From NCBI GenBank assembly GCA_031277685.1, contig JAITLV010000189.1:1-43477 (forward strand): a stretch of DNA of 43,477 nucleotides, read 5' to 3'. The notes beneath the pieces were generated by a model that saw only the letters and a program-made list of their open reading frames with translations, had not been told where the DNA came from and ran no database searches. Origin of the DNA: Sphingobacterium sp. (GTDB lineage Bacteria; Bacteroidota; Bacteroidia; Sphingobacteriales; Sphingobacteriaceae). Below are positions 1 to 7,194 of this stretch, in pieces (the stretch's first letter is position 1; every line of letters starts with the position of its first letter). Position numbers and translations under genes: made by a program.

Positions 1-51
1 TTTTGCTGTGACAATCAAATAGTAAAAATGATCATACACGGATAAAATAAT

Positions 52-77
52 AAGGCGATTCTCATCGCCTTTTTTTA
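52..77 (+). terminator. Intrinsic terminator of an upstream gene
   Basis: An 8-bp stem (AAGGCGAT at 52-59 with ATCGCCTT at 64-71) with a four-base loop runs into a T tract. It closes a transcription unit that lies to the left of the window. Confidence 0.8.
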
Positions 78-83
78 TTTTTG
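76..83 (+). promoter_or_regulatory. Possible -7 promoter element of the dsbD-like gene
   Basis: TATTTTTG matches the Bacteroidota -7 consensus TAnnTTTG and lies 25 bases before the start codon. No -33 TTTG sits at the right distance and the element overlaps the terminator T tract, so the match may be accidental. Confidence 0.3.
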
Positions 84-108
84 AAACTGACATCAGAAAC
101 AGATACGC

Positions 109-1815
109 ATGTTAAAAAACACATTTATTCTACTTTTAATTGCTTTTTTCAGTCTATCCTCTACTGCGACAACTTTTGCTGTTGAGCAAGATAGTCTAAC
201 CAGTACAGAGGGACTTCAGTTTGAATCTTCACCTGACACAACTCCCGTTGTGGAGGCTGTGCCGGACGATCTGGCTTTTTCAGATGCCCCAGACACAACC
301 CTTAGTCAAGATAGCAGCAAACTGGATAAAGCGACAACAAATGTTTCTTCCGGCAATACAGACAACGGGAAAAAATCGCTCTGGAGTATTTTCATCGCCG
401 GATTAATTGGTGGTTTCGCGGCACTTCTGATGCCATGTATTTTCCCTATGCTACCACTGACCGTGAGTTATTTCACAAAACAATCGGGGACGCGCGCAAG
501 CGGTATTAGTAAAGCGCTGCTCTATGGCCTTTTTATTATCGTAATATATGTAGCTCTTGGGATGATCATCACCATAGCATTTGGGTCGGATGCCCTTAAC
601 GCATTATCAACGAATGGAATATTCAATTTCCTATTTTTCTTGTTACTCGTTGTTTTTGCGGCCTCATTTTTTGGTGCTTTCGAGATCACCTTACCAAGCT
701 CTTTTGTTAATAAAATGGATGCTAAATCAGATAAAGGGGGGCTTATTGGGCTATTCTTTATGGCATTCAGTCTTTCGTTGGTATCTTTCTCCTGTACAGG
801 GCCTATTATTGGCACCTTACTCGTTGAGGCGGCATCAAAAGGTGAACGTTTAGGTCCCGCTATCGGCATGCTTGGCTTCTCCATTGCCCTAGCAATACCT
901 TTCGGCTTATTCGCTATGTTTCCTTCAATGTTAAAGTCTCTACCCAAATCCGGTGGATGGCTCAACTCTGTAAAAGTAGTTCTTGGCTTTTTAGAACTCG
1001 CTTTAGCCTTGAAATTTTTATCCAACGTGGATTTAGCTTACCACTGGAATTGGTTGGATCGCGAAGTGTTTCTATCCTTATGGATCGCTATATTTGGACT
1101 AATGGGCTTATACCTAATCGGCAAGATCAAGTTTTCACATGATAGCGACCTCAAATTCCTATCTGTACCAAGAACCATACTTGCCATTGTTGTATTCTCA
1201 TTTGTGGTGTATATGGTTCCTGGTCTATGGGGGGCGCCATTGAAGTCTATTTCTGCCTTCTTACCACCTTCTGCAACCCAGGATTTTGACCTTTCTGCGG
1301 GGGTAACAAGTACAGCAGCTCATAGTGACGGCAAAGTAAAAAAATACGCAGAAATCTTTCATGAACGCGGCACACCAAAAGGATTTGATCCCTACTACGA
1401 TTATGACCAAGCTTTGGAAACCGCAAAAGAACTAAACAAACCTGTCTTAATTGATTTCACAGGCTGGAACTGTGTCAATTGTCGCAAAATGGAGGCAAAT
1501 GTATGGACTGATCCTGCTGTTGCGAAATTATTAAAAGAGGAATTTGTGATGGCCGAGCTTTTTGTCGATGATAAAACAGAGTTACCTGCGAATGAGCAGT
1601 CTGTATCGAAATATAGCGGAAAGAAAATCAAAACAATCGGCAATAAAAATAGTGATTTTCAAGCATCAACCTTCAATAGTAATTCACAACCATTATATGT
1701 CATCGTTGATGCTTCCGGCAAGGTTTTAGTACCACAGACCGGTGCTAACTATAATATTGAGGAATATAAAGCTTTTTTACAGAGCGGAATTGAGGCTTTT
1801 AAAGCTAAAAAATAA
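109..1815 (+). CDS. DsbD-like thiol:disulfide interchange protein (CcdA membrane domain + thioredoxin)
   Basis: Inner-membrane electron carrier that would pass reducing power from cytoplasmic thioredoxin to the periplasm. A signal peptide (about 1-25) is followed by a Ser/Thr/Asp-rich linker (26-88) and an eight-helix DsbD/CcdA membrane domain. The membrane domain carries the redox cysteines C110 (in LLMPCIFPMLPLT) and C229 (in SFSCTGPIIG). A C-terminal periplasmic thioredoxin-like domain has the CxxC pair C455/C458 in GWNCVNCRKME. At 568 residues it is about as long as E. coli DsbD, but the immunoglobulin-like alpha domain expected at the N-terminus is not visible; only the low-complexity linker is there. 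It stands alone between a terminator and a hairpin. Family assignment is firm; the exact partner proteins are unknown. Confidence 0.93.
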   Translation: MLKNTFILLLIAFFSLSSTATTFAVEQDSLTSTEGLQFESSPDTTPVVEAVPDDLAFSDAPDTTLSQDSSKLDKATTNVSSGNTDNGKKSLWSIFIAGLIGGFAALLMPCIFPMLPLTVSYFTKQSGTRASGISKALLYGLFIIVIYVALGMIITIAFGSDALNALSTNGIFNFLFFLLLVVFAASFFGAFEITLPSSFVNKMDAKSDKGGLIGLFFMAFSLSLVSFSCTGPIIGTLLVEAASKGERLGPAIGMLGFSIALAIPFGLFAMFPSMLKSLPKSGGWLNSVKVVLGFLELALALKFLSNVDLAYHWNWLDREVFLSLWIAIFGLMGLYLIGKIKFSHDSDLKFLSVPRTILAIVVFSFVVYMVPGLWGAPLKSISAFLPPSATQDFDLSAGVTSTAAHSDGKVKKYAEIFHERGTPKGFDPYYDYDQALETAKELNKPVLIDFTGWNCVNCRKMEANVWTDPAVAKLLKEEFVMAELFVDDKTELPANEQSVSKYSGKKIKTIGNKNSDFQASTFNSNSQPLYVIVDASGKVLVPQTGANYNIEEYKAFLQSGIEAFKAKK

Positions 1816-1840
1816 ATCGCCTCGCATTAAAGCTACCTGT

Positions 1841-1870
1841 AATAAGCCTTTAGAATTGTAAAGGCTTATT
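1841..1870 (+). terminator. Hairpin downstream of the dsbD-like gene
   Basis: An 11-bp perfect stem (AATAAGCCTTT at 1841-1851 with AAAGGCTTATT at 1860-1870) has an 8-base loop. The T tract after it is poor, so this is a probable but weak terminator. Confidence 0.55.
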
Positions 1871-1975
1871 ATAAAGTTTGCATGAAGTTTGATGTCCGTT
1901 TAGATTAACTGCATAGCAGAAGGCTATTATTTAATTGCTTTTAAGCGATTCTGAACTTTTAATACCAGAAATATA

Positions 1976-2007
1976 ATTGTATATAAGCACAAAAATAGCT
2001 AAGTTTG
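1976..2007 (+). promoter_or_regulatory. Promoter of pfkA (ATTG-N20-TAAGTTTG)
   Basis: ATTG at 1976-1979, a 20-base spacer and TAAGTTTG at 2000-2007 match the Bacteroidota -33/-7 consensus. Only seven bases separate the -7 element from the ATG at 2015, so the predicted transcript has almost no leader. Confidence 0.55.
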
Positions 2008-2014
2008 AGTACGT

Positions 2015-2989
2015 ATGAGTAACATTAAAAAAATTGCTGTTTTGACATCTGGAGGAGATGCTCCAGGAATGAATGCTGGTATTCGGGCTGTTGTAAGAGC
2101 GGGTATCTATAACAATCTGGAGGTATTTGGTGTACGCAGGGGTTATGATGGTTTGGTCAATGGAGAAATTATCCCAATGGATGCCAAATCCGTAGCCAAT
2201 ATCATACAACGTGGTGGAACTATCTTAAAAACTGCACGCAGTGAGGCCTTCAAAACTATTGAAGGACGTAAACAAGCTTATGATAATTTACGCAGCCATG
2301 GAATTGATGCGATGGTTGTGATCGGTGGCGACGGAACATTTACAGGCGCATCGAAATTCATTGATGAGTTTGACTTTCCGATTATCGGTTTACCTGGTAC
2401 AATCGACAATGATTTGGCTGGAACAGACTTCACCATAGGTTATGATACAGCAATCAATACCGTTATTCAGGCAGTAGATAAAATCCGTGATACCGCAGAA
2501 TCCCATGACCGAGTTTTTGTCATCGAAGTGATGGGACGTGATTCGGGCCTGATCGCCATCCGTTCCGGTATTAGCACCGGTGCTGAAGCTGTATTGGTAC
2601 CCGAGTTTGAGGTAGATTACGACGCAATCATGAAAAGACTTGATAAAACTCGTAAGAATAAATCGTCACGTATTATCATTGTTGCTGAAGGGGACAAAGA
2701 AGGTGGAATGGTCGTTTCTGAGAAAATAAAAGAAAATTTCCCGCATTACGATGTAAGACTTTCTATTCTAGGTCATATCCAACGTGGTGGAAGCCCAACA
2801 TGCATGGATCGTGTATTGGCCAGTAGGCTCGGCGTTGCTGCAGTAGAAGCCCTTGTTGCGGGCCGTAGAGGTGAAATGGCGGGACTGATCTGTAGCGAAG
2901 TTAGGTTCACTCCTTTTAAAAGTGCGATTAAACATAACGTGAAACTTAATGAGGATCTACTTCGAATCATTGAGATACTTTCTTTATAA
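2015..2989 (+). CDS. pfkA: ATP-dependent 6-phosphofructokinase
   Basis: Cytosolic glycolytic enzyme that phosphorylates fructose-6-phosphate to fructose-1,6-bisphosphate. The 324-residue length is typical of bacterial PfkA. The N-terminal nucleotide-binding motif SGGDAPGMNAGIR (12-24), the GGDGTFTG loop, the catalytic PGTIDND motif (catalytic Asp at 131), MGRDSG and the substrate-binding GHIQRGG are all intact. The start at MSNIKKIAVL fits the family N-terminus, and no earlier in-frame start is plausible because a promoter lies immediately upstream. It is monocistronic, followed by a strong bidirectional terminator. No oddities seen. Confidence 0.98.
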   Translation: MSNIKKIAVLTSGGDAPGMNAGIRAVVRAGIYNNLEVFGVRRGYDGLVNGEIIPMDAKSVANIIQRGGTILKTARSEAFKTIEGRKQAYDNLRSHGIDAMVVIGGDGTFTGASKFIDEFDFPIIGLPGTIDNDLAGTDFTIGYDTAINTVIQAVDKIRDTAESHDRVFVIEVMGRDSGLIAIRSGISTGAEAVLVPEFEVDYDAIMKRLDKTRKNKSSRIIIVAEGDKEGGMVVSEKIKENFPHYDVRLSILGHIQRGGSPTCMDRVLASRLGVAAVEALVAGRRGEMAGLICSEVRFTPFKSAIKHNVKLNEDLLRIIEILSL

Positions 2990-3014
2990 AAGACAATTTC
3001 CCATCATAGGGTCT

Positions 3015-3052
3015 AAAAAAAGAGTGTAAAATAATTTACACTCTTTTTTTTT
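3015..3052. terminator. Bidirectional terminator between pfkA and the lipoprotein gene
   Basis: A-rich left arm ending AGAGTGTAAA pairs with TTTACACTCT, with a four-base loop and T runs on both strands. It serves the two convergent genes. Confidence 0.88.
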
Positions 3053-3098
3053 GCGATAGATCTTATTCGATGTCTTCTTTCATACGTCTTCGAAACCG

Positions 3099-3545
3099 CT
3101 ATTTCAATAGTTTATTGAGGTATTCTTCATTTACTGCTGGCAACTGAATAGCTTGTCCCGCTTTAGCCATTGAATCAGCAAAATGATTGGTGTTTACAAT
3201 CGCCCGCTCATAAGCTTTGATTACCTGATCTGAAATATACAAAGACTTTGGGTCTTTCAGATCGACCTTATACTGATTATCTGCCAATGTTACATGATGA
3301 TAAAAACGAAAAGCAGCAGCTTTCAATAAACCCAGTTCTTGCTGCGAAAGCTCATCTATTCGTGCATTTGGTGGCAAGGTCACATCTATAAACTCAGTCC
3401 CCTTGGCCAATGAGTCGATCGAATGATCCAACGGGATTGCACTCAGCGCTTCCAGGTTTACCACAGGGACACCATTTTCTTTCTTCGAACTACAGGCTGC
3501 AGCCAACATCCCTAAGGCCGCGCCCATTATCAGTTTTTTTCTCAT
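3099..3545 (-). CDS. Small putative lipoprotein of unknown function
   Basis: A 148-residue protein with a short basic N-terminus, a hydrophobic stretch and a lipobox LAAAC with the modified cysteine at C18, followed by a Ser/Lys-rich segment. It is therefore predicted to be exported and lipidated. The rest is a soluble, helix-rich domain (about 35-148) with no motif I recognise. It is convergent with pfkA and about 290 bases downstream of the divergent-side TlpA-like gene, separated from it by a terminator, so it probably has its own promoter. No function is proposed. Confidence 0.75.
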   Translation of the reverse strand: MRKKLIMGAALGMLAAACSSKKENGVPVVNLEALSAIPLDHSIDSLAKGTEFIDVTLPPNARIDELSQQELGLLKAAAFRFYHHVTLADNQYKVDLKDPKSLYISDQVIKAYERAIVNTNHFADSMAKAGQAIQLPAVNEEYLNKLLK

Positions 3546-3758
3546 CTTATTCTATTCTATAGGCGTACCGCACTGCGATTTATTTGTTTTGCACCCTTTT
3601 TAACATTCGACTGAGTATATCCCTCGGAGCCTCTAATACACCGCCTTGTATATTCTAAATTTCGAGATTACATATAAATCTATTACGGACTTTCCTCAAA
3701 CGGCATCTATGTATTGGACAAATGTAAATAAAAGATAAAATAGGAACCTAATTAACAG
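3546..3758. other. Intergenic region upstream of the lipoprotein gene
   Basis: AT-rich with no credible ORF. A TACATTTG -7-like element on the minus strand (3719-3726) would imply a long leader of about 170 bases for the lipoprotein mRNA; it lacks a matching -33 element. No recognisable structured RNA. Confidence 0.3.
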
Positions 3759-3810
3759 AAAAAACACTTATTAAAAACCGCTTCTTGTTGAGCGATTTTT
3801 AATAAGTGTT
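3759..3810 (-). terminator. Terminator of the TlpA-like gene
   Basis: A 15-bp perfect outer stem (3763-3777 with 3796-3810, arm AACACTTATTAAAAA) is followed on the minus strand by a short T tract. It lies just downstream of the thioredoxin-family gene. Confidence 0.85.
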
Positions 3811-3837
3811 CCGTATAATCCTTACTACTGTAAGCCG

Positions 3838-4977
3838 TTATTTTAACAGTTCTGCTAATTTAGCTTCCAAAGCCTCGCCTCGTAGATTTGAAGCAACAAT
3901 TTTACCGGAAGGATCAATTAAGAAGTTTTGCGGAATTCCACGTACTTCGTATAATTTTACCGGAGCAGATTTCCAACCTTGTAAATCAGAGACATGTGGC
4001 CATTGTTGTAAATTATCATCATGGATTGCTTTTACCCAAGCATCTTTCTTACCGGGATTATCCAATGACACACCGAAAACAGTAAATCCTTTATCTTTGA
4101 ACTTATTGAATGCAGCAACAACATTTGGATTCTCGTGACGACAAGGGCCACACCAACTAGCCCAGAAGTCCAACAACACATATTTACCTCTCAATGAAGA
4201 AAGAGAAATATTATTGCCTGTAGTATCTGGCAATGTAAAATCAGGTGCAACTGAACCAATAGCAACAGCTTTCAATTTTTGAATACGCTCTGCCAACTCC
4301 TTACCTTTCTCTGAATTTTTTAATTCTGGAGACAATTTATCATAAGATGCTACATATTCGTTCACATTTTCGCCACTCACGTTTTCGGCAAGCAGATCCA
4401 ATGTATACCAGCTTTTTGGGTTCTTATTGATAAATTCGGCGTCCGCCTTTTCCATCTTTTCGGAAATCTCGCCAGCTTGTTTTTGCAACCCTTCAATAAA
4501 TTTCGGGTCTTGTTTTTGAGTTTCAGACGCCGCATAATATTGTTGATTCAATGCCTCAAATTGATCTGCATATGGTTTTACAAAAGCTTTGTATTGTGTA
4601 AAATCATCATTGATCGCTGTACCAGTGATGACAGCATCTTTAAATCCCTTGGACGCATCTACTTTGATAACGCCTTTAGACAAATACAATTGTGAAGTTT
4701 CAGGTTGCTTTTGAGCACCTCTTAGTTCTCCAAAGGAAAGCCCTTCGGGAGAATAGATCATGACACCTTTCGTAGGAGAAGCTACCTGACCGTTGAATTT
4801 AAACTCACCTTTCACTACTGCTGCCGAATCTAGCTGACGTGTACCATTATTAGCGTACTGCATAAATACTTTAGCCTTGTCAGAAGCAGCGCTGACTTTT
4901 CCTGTAACCGTATAGCTTTCTTGTGCCATCAATAAGGCTGGTAAAAAGCTTAAACCCATTAATATTCCCTTTTTCAT
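3838..4977 (-). CDS. TlpA-like thioredoxin with N-terminal DUF4369-type domain
   Basis: Secreted or periplasmic thiol oxidoreductase of the AhpC/TSA-TlpA superfamily, 379 residues from the chosen start. The ATG at 4977 (MKKGILMGLS) is preferred to the upstream in-frame ATG at 5007 because it begins a clean signal peptide ending near ALLMAQ. The N-terminal half (about 20-215) resembles the DUF4369 domain common in Bacteroidota TlpA proteins. The C-terminal thioredoxin fold has the active site WCGPC (C276, C279) and the cis-proline region GIPQNF. Substrates are unknown; such proteins usually keep exported or cytochrome c cysteines reduced. A 9-3-9 palindrome lies in its upstream region, and the preceding gene encodes an unrelated TPM protein. 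Confidence 0.92.
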   Translation of the reverse strand: MKKGILMGLSFLPALLMAQESYTVTGKVSAASDKAKVFMQYANNGTRQLDSAAVVKGEFKFNGQVASPTKGVMIYSPEGLSFGELRGAQKQPETSQLYLSKGVIKVDASKGFKDAVITGTAINDDFTQYKAFVKPYADQFEALNQQYYAASETQKQDPKFIEGLQKQAGEISEKMEKADAEFINKNPKSWYTLDLLAENVSGENVNEYVASYDKLSPELKNSEKGKELAERIQKLKAVAIGSVAPDFTLPDTTGNNISLSSLRGKYVLLDFWASWCGPCRHENPNVVAAFNKFKDKGFTVFGVSLDNPGKKDAWVKAIHDDNLQQWPHVSDLQGWKSAPVKLYEVRGIPQNFLIDPSGKIVASNLRGEALEAKLAELLK

Positions 4978-4991
4978 AATTATATACTTCC

Positions 4992-5012
4992 CATAAATGT
5001 AAAACATTTATG
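4992..5012. promoter_or_regulatory. 9-3-9 palindrome upstream of the TlpA-like gene
   Basis: CATAAATGT and ACATTTATG flank three A residues. It lies 15 bases before the preferred start, with no T tract, so it looks more like an operator or leader hairpin than a terminator. Confidence 0.4.
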
Positions 5013-5051
5013 TTGCACTAACATGCTATTTAACATTATTTAGCAAAGTTG

Positions 5052-5843
5052 TTACCAACGTCCCGAGGCACCACCACCACCAAAATCACCACCGCCAAAT
5101 CCTCCGAATCCACCACCAGAACCGCCGCCAAATCCACCGCCGCCGCCACGACTACCACCACCTAGACCATTAAGCAATGTCCACCAGAAAATATCTGAAG
5201 AACCACGACCGTTCATCACACGGCCGCCACCTTTTCCGCCACCGCCTCGATTTGAAAACATGACAACAAGAAATATGACAACAATGATGACAAATATAAT
5301 TGATCCCGATCCACCACCGCTGGGCTGTTTAGGATCAGCTTTATATTCTCCTTTTGCATAAGAAATCAGTGAATTCGTCGCTTTGTCAACTCCAGTATAA
5401 TAGTCTCCCTGACGAAATGCAGGTTTGATATCATTCTCTATGATGCGATAGGCAATTGCATCCGGCACTGCCCCTTCAATTCCATAGCCTGTTTGAATCG
5501 TAACCGCCCGATCGCCCAATGCCGCCAACAATAAAATACCATTGTTATACTTCTTATTACCAACTCCCCACTTCTTTGCTAAACGGACTGCATAATCTGA
5601 AATATCATAGCCGCCTGTGGAGTTCATCACAACCACAGCAATCTGTGTAGAGGTGGAATCTTCAAATGCTAACAACTTTTGCTCCAGCATCTGTTTTTGA
5701 CTAGCGGTCAATGTGTTGGTATAATCATTGACAAGTCTATTGGGTGTTTCCGGAAAATCCTGACCTATTGCAGTCATGAAAGTCAATACCCAAAGTAGCA
5801 TCATCATGACTGGAATCCGAATCCAAGAATATATTTTCGACAT
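5052..5843 (-). CDS. Exported TPM-domain (YgcG-type) membrane protein
   Basis: A 263-residue protein with a signal peptide (about 1-28, ending TAIGQ), a TPM domain (about 32-155, containing TQIAVVVMNSTGG and QTGYGIEG), one transmembrane helix (about 178-196) and a glycine-rich C-terminal tail ending GASGRW. This is the classic YgcG architecture. TPM domains (named for TLP18.3, Psb32 and MOLO-1) are linked to membrane-protein maintenance and have been reported with phosphatase activity; the role here is inferred only at that level. It follows the second TPM gene by 20 bases and lemA upstream, a grouping seen widely, so a shared operon is likely. Confidence 0.9.
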   Translation of the reverse strand: MSKIYSWIRIPVMMMLLWVLTFMTAIGQDFPETPNRLVNDYTNTLTASQKQMLEQKLLAFEDSTSTQIAVVVMNSTGGYDISDYAVRLAKKWGVGNKKYNNGILLLAALGDRAVTIQTGYGIEGAVPDAIAYRIIENDIKPAFRQGDYYTGVDKATNSLISYAKGEYKADPKQPSGGGSGSIIFVIIVVIFLVVMFSNRGGGGKGGGRVMNGRGSSDIFWWTLLNGLGGGSRGGGGGFGGGSGGGFGGFGGGDFGGGGASGRW

Positions 5844-5863
5844 AAGTTTAATTTTTTTATTGA

Positions 5864-6292
5864 CTAGCGATCACCAAAAACAATATCATTTGGAAGTTCA
5901 TTGATATCGTCATGTTCCCGGGGAAAAAATTTCGCTAATTGTTTACCCGCATGTTCAATCCCCTTCACTAGTCCCTCGACAATTTTGTCCACACGGAACT
6001 CTTCGACCATAACATCTTTGGTGCAGTTCCAAAAGTCACTTTCCACACGTTGATCTATTCCTTTATCACCAATAATAGAAAATTTATGATCCTCCAATGC
6101 GATATAAATAAGAACTCCATTCTTCAACATGGTTTTGTGCATGCCTAATTTGGAAAAATAATACGTTGCACGGTCGTGAACTTCATCTGGACAGTGATTT
6201 TCTATCACAACCCGAATTTCCCCAGATGTTTCGTTTTCAGCCACATTAATGGCATGAACAACTCTTTCTTGTTCTTCTGCATTTAAAGCCAT
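5864..6292 (-). CDS. Cytoplasmic-type TPM-domain protein
   Basis: A 142-residue stand-alone TPM domain: there is no signal peptide or transmembrane helix. The conserved pattern ETSGEIRVVIE, a GVLIYIALEDHKFSIIGDKGI core, and a C-terminal amphipathic helix (IVEGLVKGIEHAGKQL) match the TPM family. It sits between lemA and the exported TPM gene, so the locus has one TPM protein on each side of the membrane by prediction. The biochemical role is unknown. Only the domain-family call is secure. Confidence 0.88.
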   Translation of the reverse strand: MALNAEEQERVVHAINVAENETSGEIRVVIENHCPDEVHDRATYYFSKLGMHKTMLKNGVLIYIALEDHKFSIIGDKGIDQRVESDFWNCTKDVMVEEFRVDKIVEGLVKGIEHAGKQLAKFFPREHDDINELPNDIVFGDR

Positions 6293-6379
6293 AATATAAT
6301 ATCTTCAGTTCGTCTGCCTAAACGACCGGTTTATCTGCTCCGGCCTACAAACAAACATGTACCTATAAAAATGATGTAT

Positions 6380-6421
6380 AAAAAATGGATGAAGGGCCCA
6401 TACGCAAGCCGCATCATCCAT
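6380..6421 (-). terminator. Hairpin with T tract between lemA and the TPM genes
   Basis: ATGGATGA (6385-6392) and TCATCCAT (6414-6421) form the stem; on the minus strand it is followed by six T residues. It could be a partial terminator that lowers expression of the TPM genes relative to lemA. Confidence 0.55.
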
Positions 6422-6450
6422 CATTTCGTCCATTGCTAACAAAAGTATTA

Positions 6451-7035
6451 TTAGAATGAGACCGTTGGCGCTTTATCTGAGCCCGGAGCCGCAGTAAATG
6501 TTCCTTTGGCTTTAAATCCAAACATACCTGCCATTAGATTATTGGGAAAACTACGTACTGTAGTATTATATTGCTGTACAGCCTCGTTATATGCTCTACG
6601 CTCTGTAGAAATACGGTTTTCAGTACCTTCAAGTTGCGCCTGTAATTCCAAAAAGTTTTGATTTGCTTTCAGATCTGGATACGCCTCCACTGAAGCCAGT
6701 AAACGACTCAAAGAACCACTGAACTCATCCTGCACTTTCTGGAACTTAGCAATATTCTCTTCAGATAGGTCATCCGCATTAATAGTAACCGACGTAGCCT
6801 TAGCTCTAGCCTCAACAACGGCTGTCAATGTGCTTTCTTCATGTTTTGCCGCACCTTTTACAGTGTTCACCAAATTGGGCACCAAATCCGCACGACGTTG
6901 GTAAGCATTTTCAACCTGTGCCCATTTCCCTTTGACGTTCTCATCTTGAGAAACCATCGTATTATAACCACATGAGTTTAATGATACTAATGCAAATAAA
7001 CCGCATAGGGCTACTAAAAATCTTTTCATTTTCAT
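6451..7035 (-). CDS. lemA: LemA family protein
   Basis: A 194-residue LemA-family protein. It has a hydrophobic N-terminus with a possible lipobox (SLNSC, C22) instead of the plain transmembrane anchor seen in some members. The family hallmark follows: a long helical region starting WAQVENAYQRRADLVPNLV and containing TLTAVVEARAKAT, then FLELQAQLEGTENRISTERR and a motif close to YNTTVRSFPNN. LemA function is not well defined. In Bacteroidota it is regularly found with TPM proteins, as here. The start may be the first or second Met of MKMKRF. It is divergent from the flavoprotein gene. Confidence 0.93.
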   Translation of the reverse strand: MKMKRFLVALCGLFALVSLNSCGYNTMVSQDENVKGKWAQVENAYQRRADLVPNLVNTVKGAAKHEESTLTAVVEARAKATSVTINADDLSEENIAKFQKVQDEFSGSLSRLLASVEAYPDLKANQNFLELQAQLEGTENRISTERRAYNEAVQQYNTTVRSFPNNLMAGMFGFKAKGTFTAAPGSDKAPTVSF

Positions 7036-7151
7036 TGTTCAAAGAATTAAATACTATTCAAATTATACGGTTACACTATCAAAGCATATACCAAGCTCTT
7101 ACTAAGATAAGAATATTTTTATTTCCAAATCGGCAAATAGCCAATATTCCG

Positions 7152-7159
7152 TAACTTTG
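7152..7159 (+). promoter_or_regulatory. -7 promoter element of the flavoprotein gene
   Basis: TAACTTTG matches TAnnTTTG and lies 35 bases before the ATG at 7195. No good -33 TTTG is visible. Confidence 0.5.
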
Positions 7160-7194
7160 TCGCGGTTTTGGGATAAAAACCCAGCCCTTATCTT

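Noticed and set aside
522..1025. 167-codon ORF on the minus strand inside the dsbD-like gene
   Set aside because: It is the antisense of a well-supported membrane-protein coding region, with low-complexity Lys/Ser/Pro composition and no domain.
3686..3697. Minus-strand GAGGAAAGTCCG identical to the conserved P4 core of RNase P RNA
   Set aside because: The bases after it do not continue the RNase P consensus, no 3' P4 partner (ACAGAA...GCTTA type) was found, and only about 140 bases remain before the lipoprotein gene, too little for rnpB. Treated as chance.
5056..5250. CCACCA/CCGCCA-rich stretch resembling a short tandem repeat
   Set aside because: It is the coding of the glycine-rich tail of the exported TPM protein, a normal trait of that family, not a separate repeat element.
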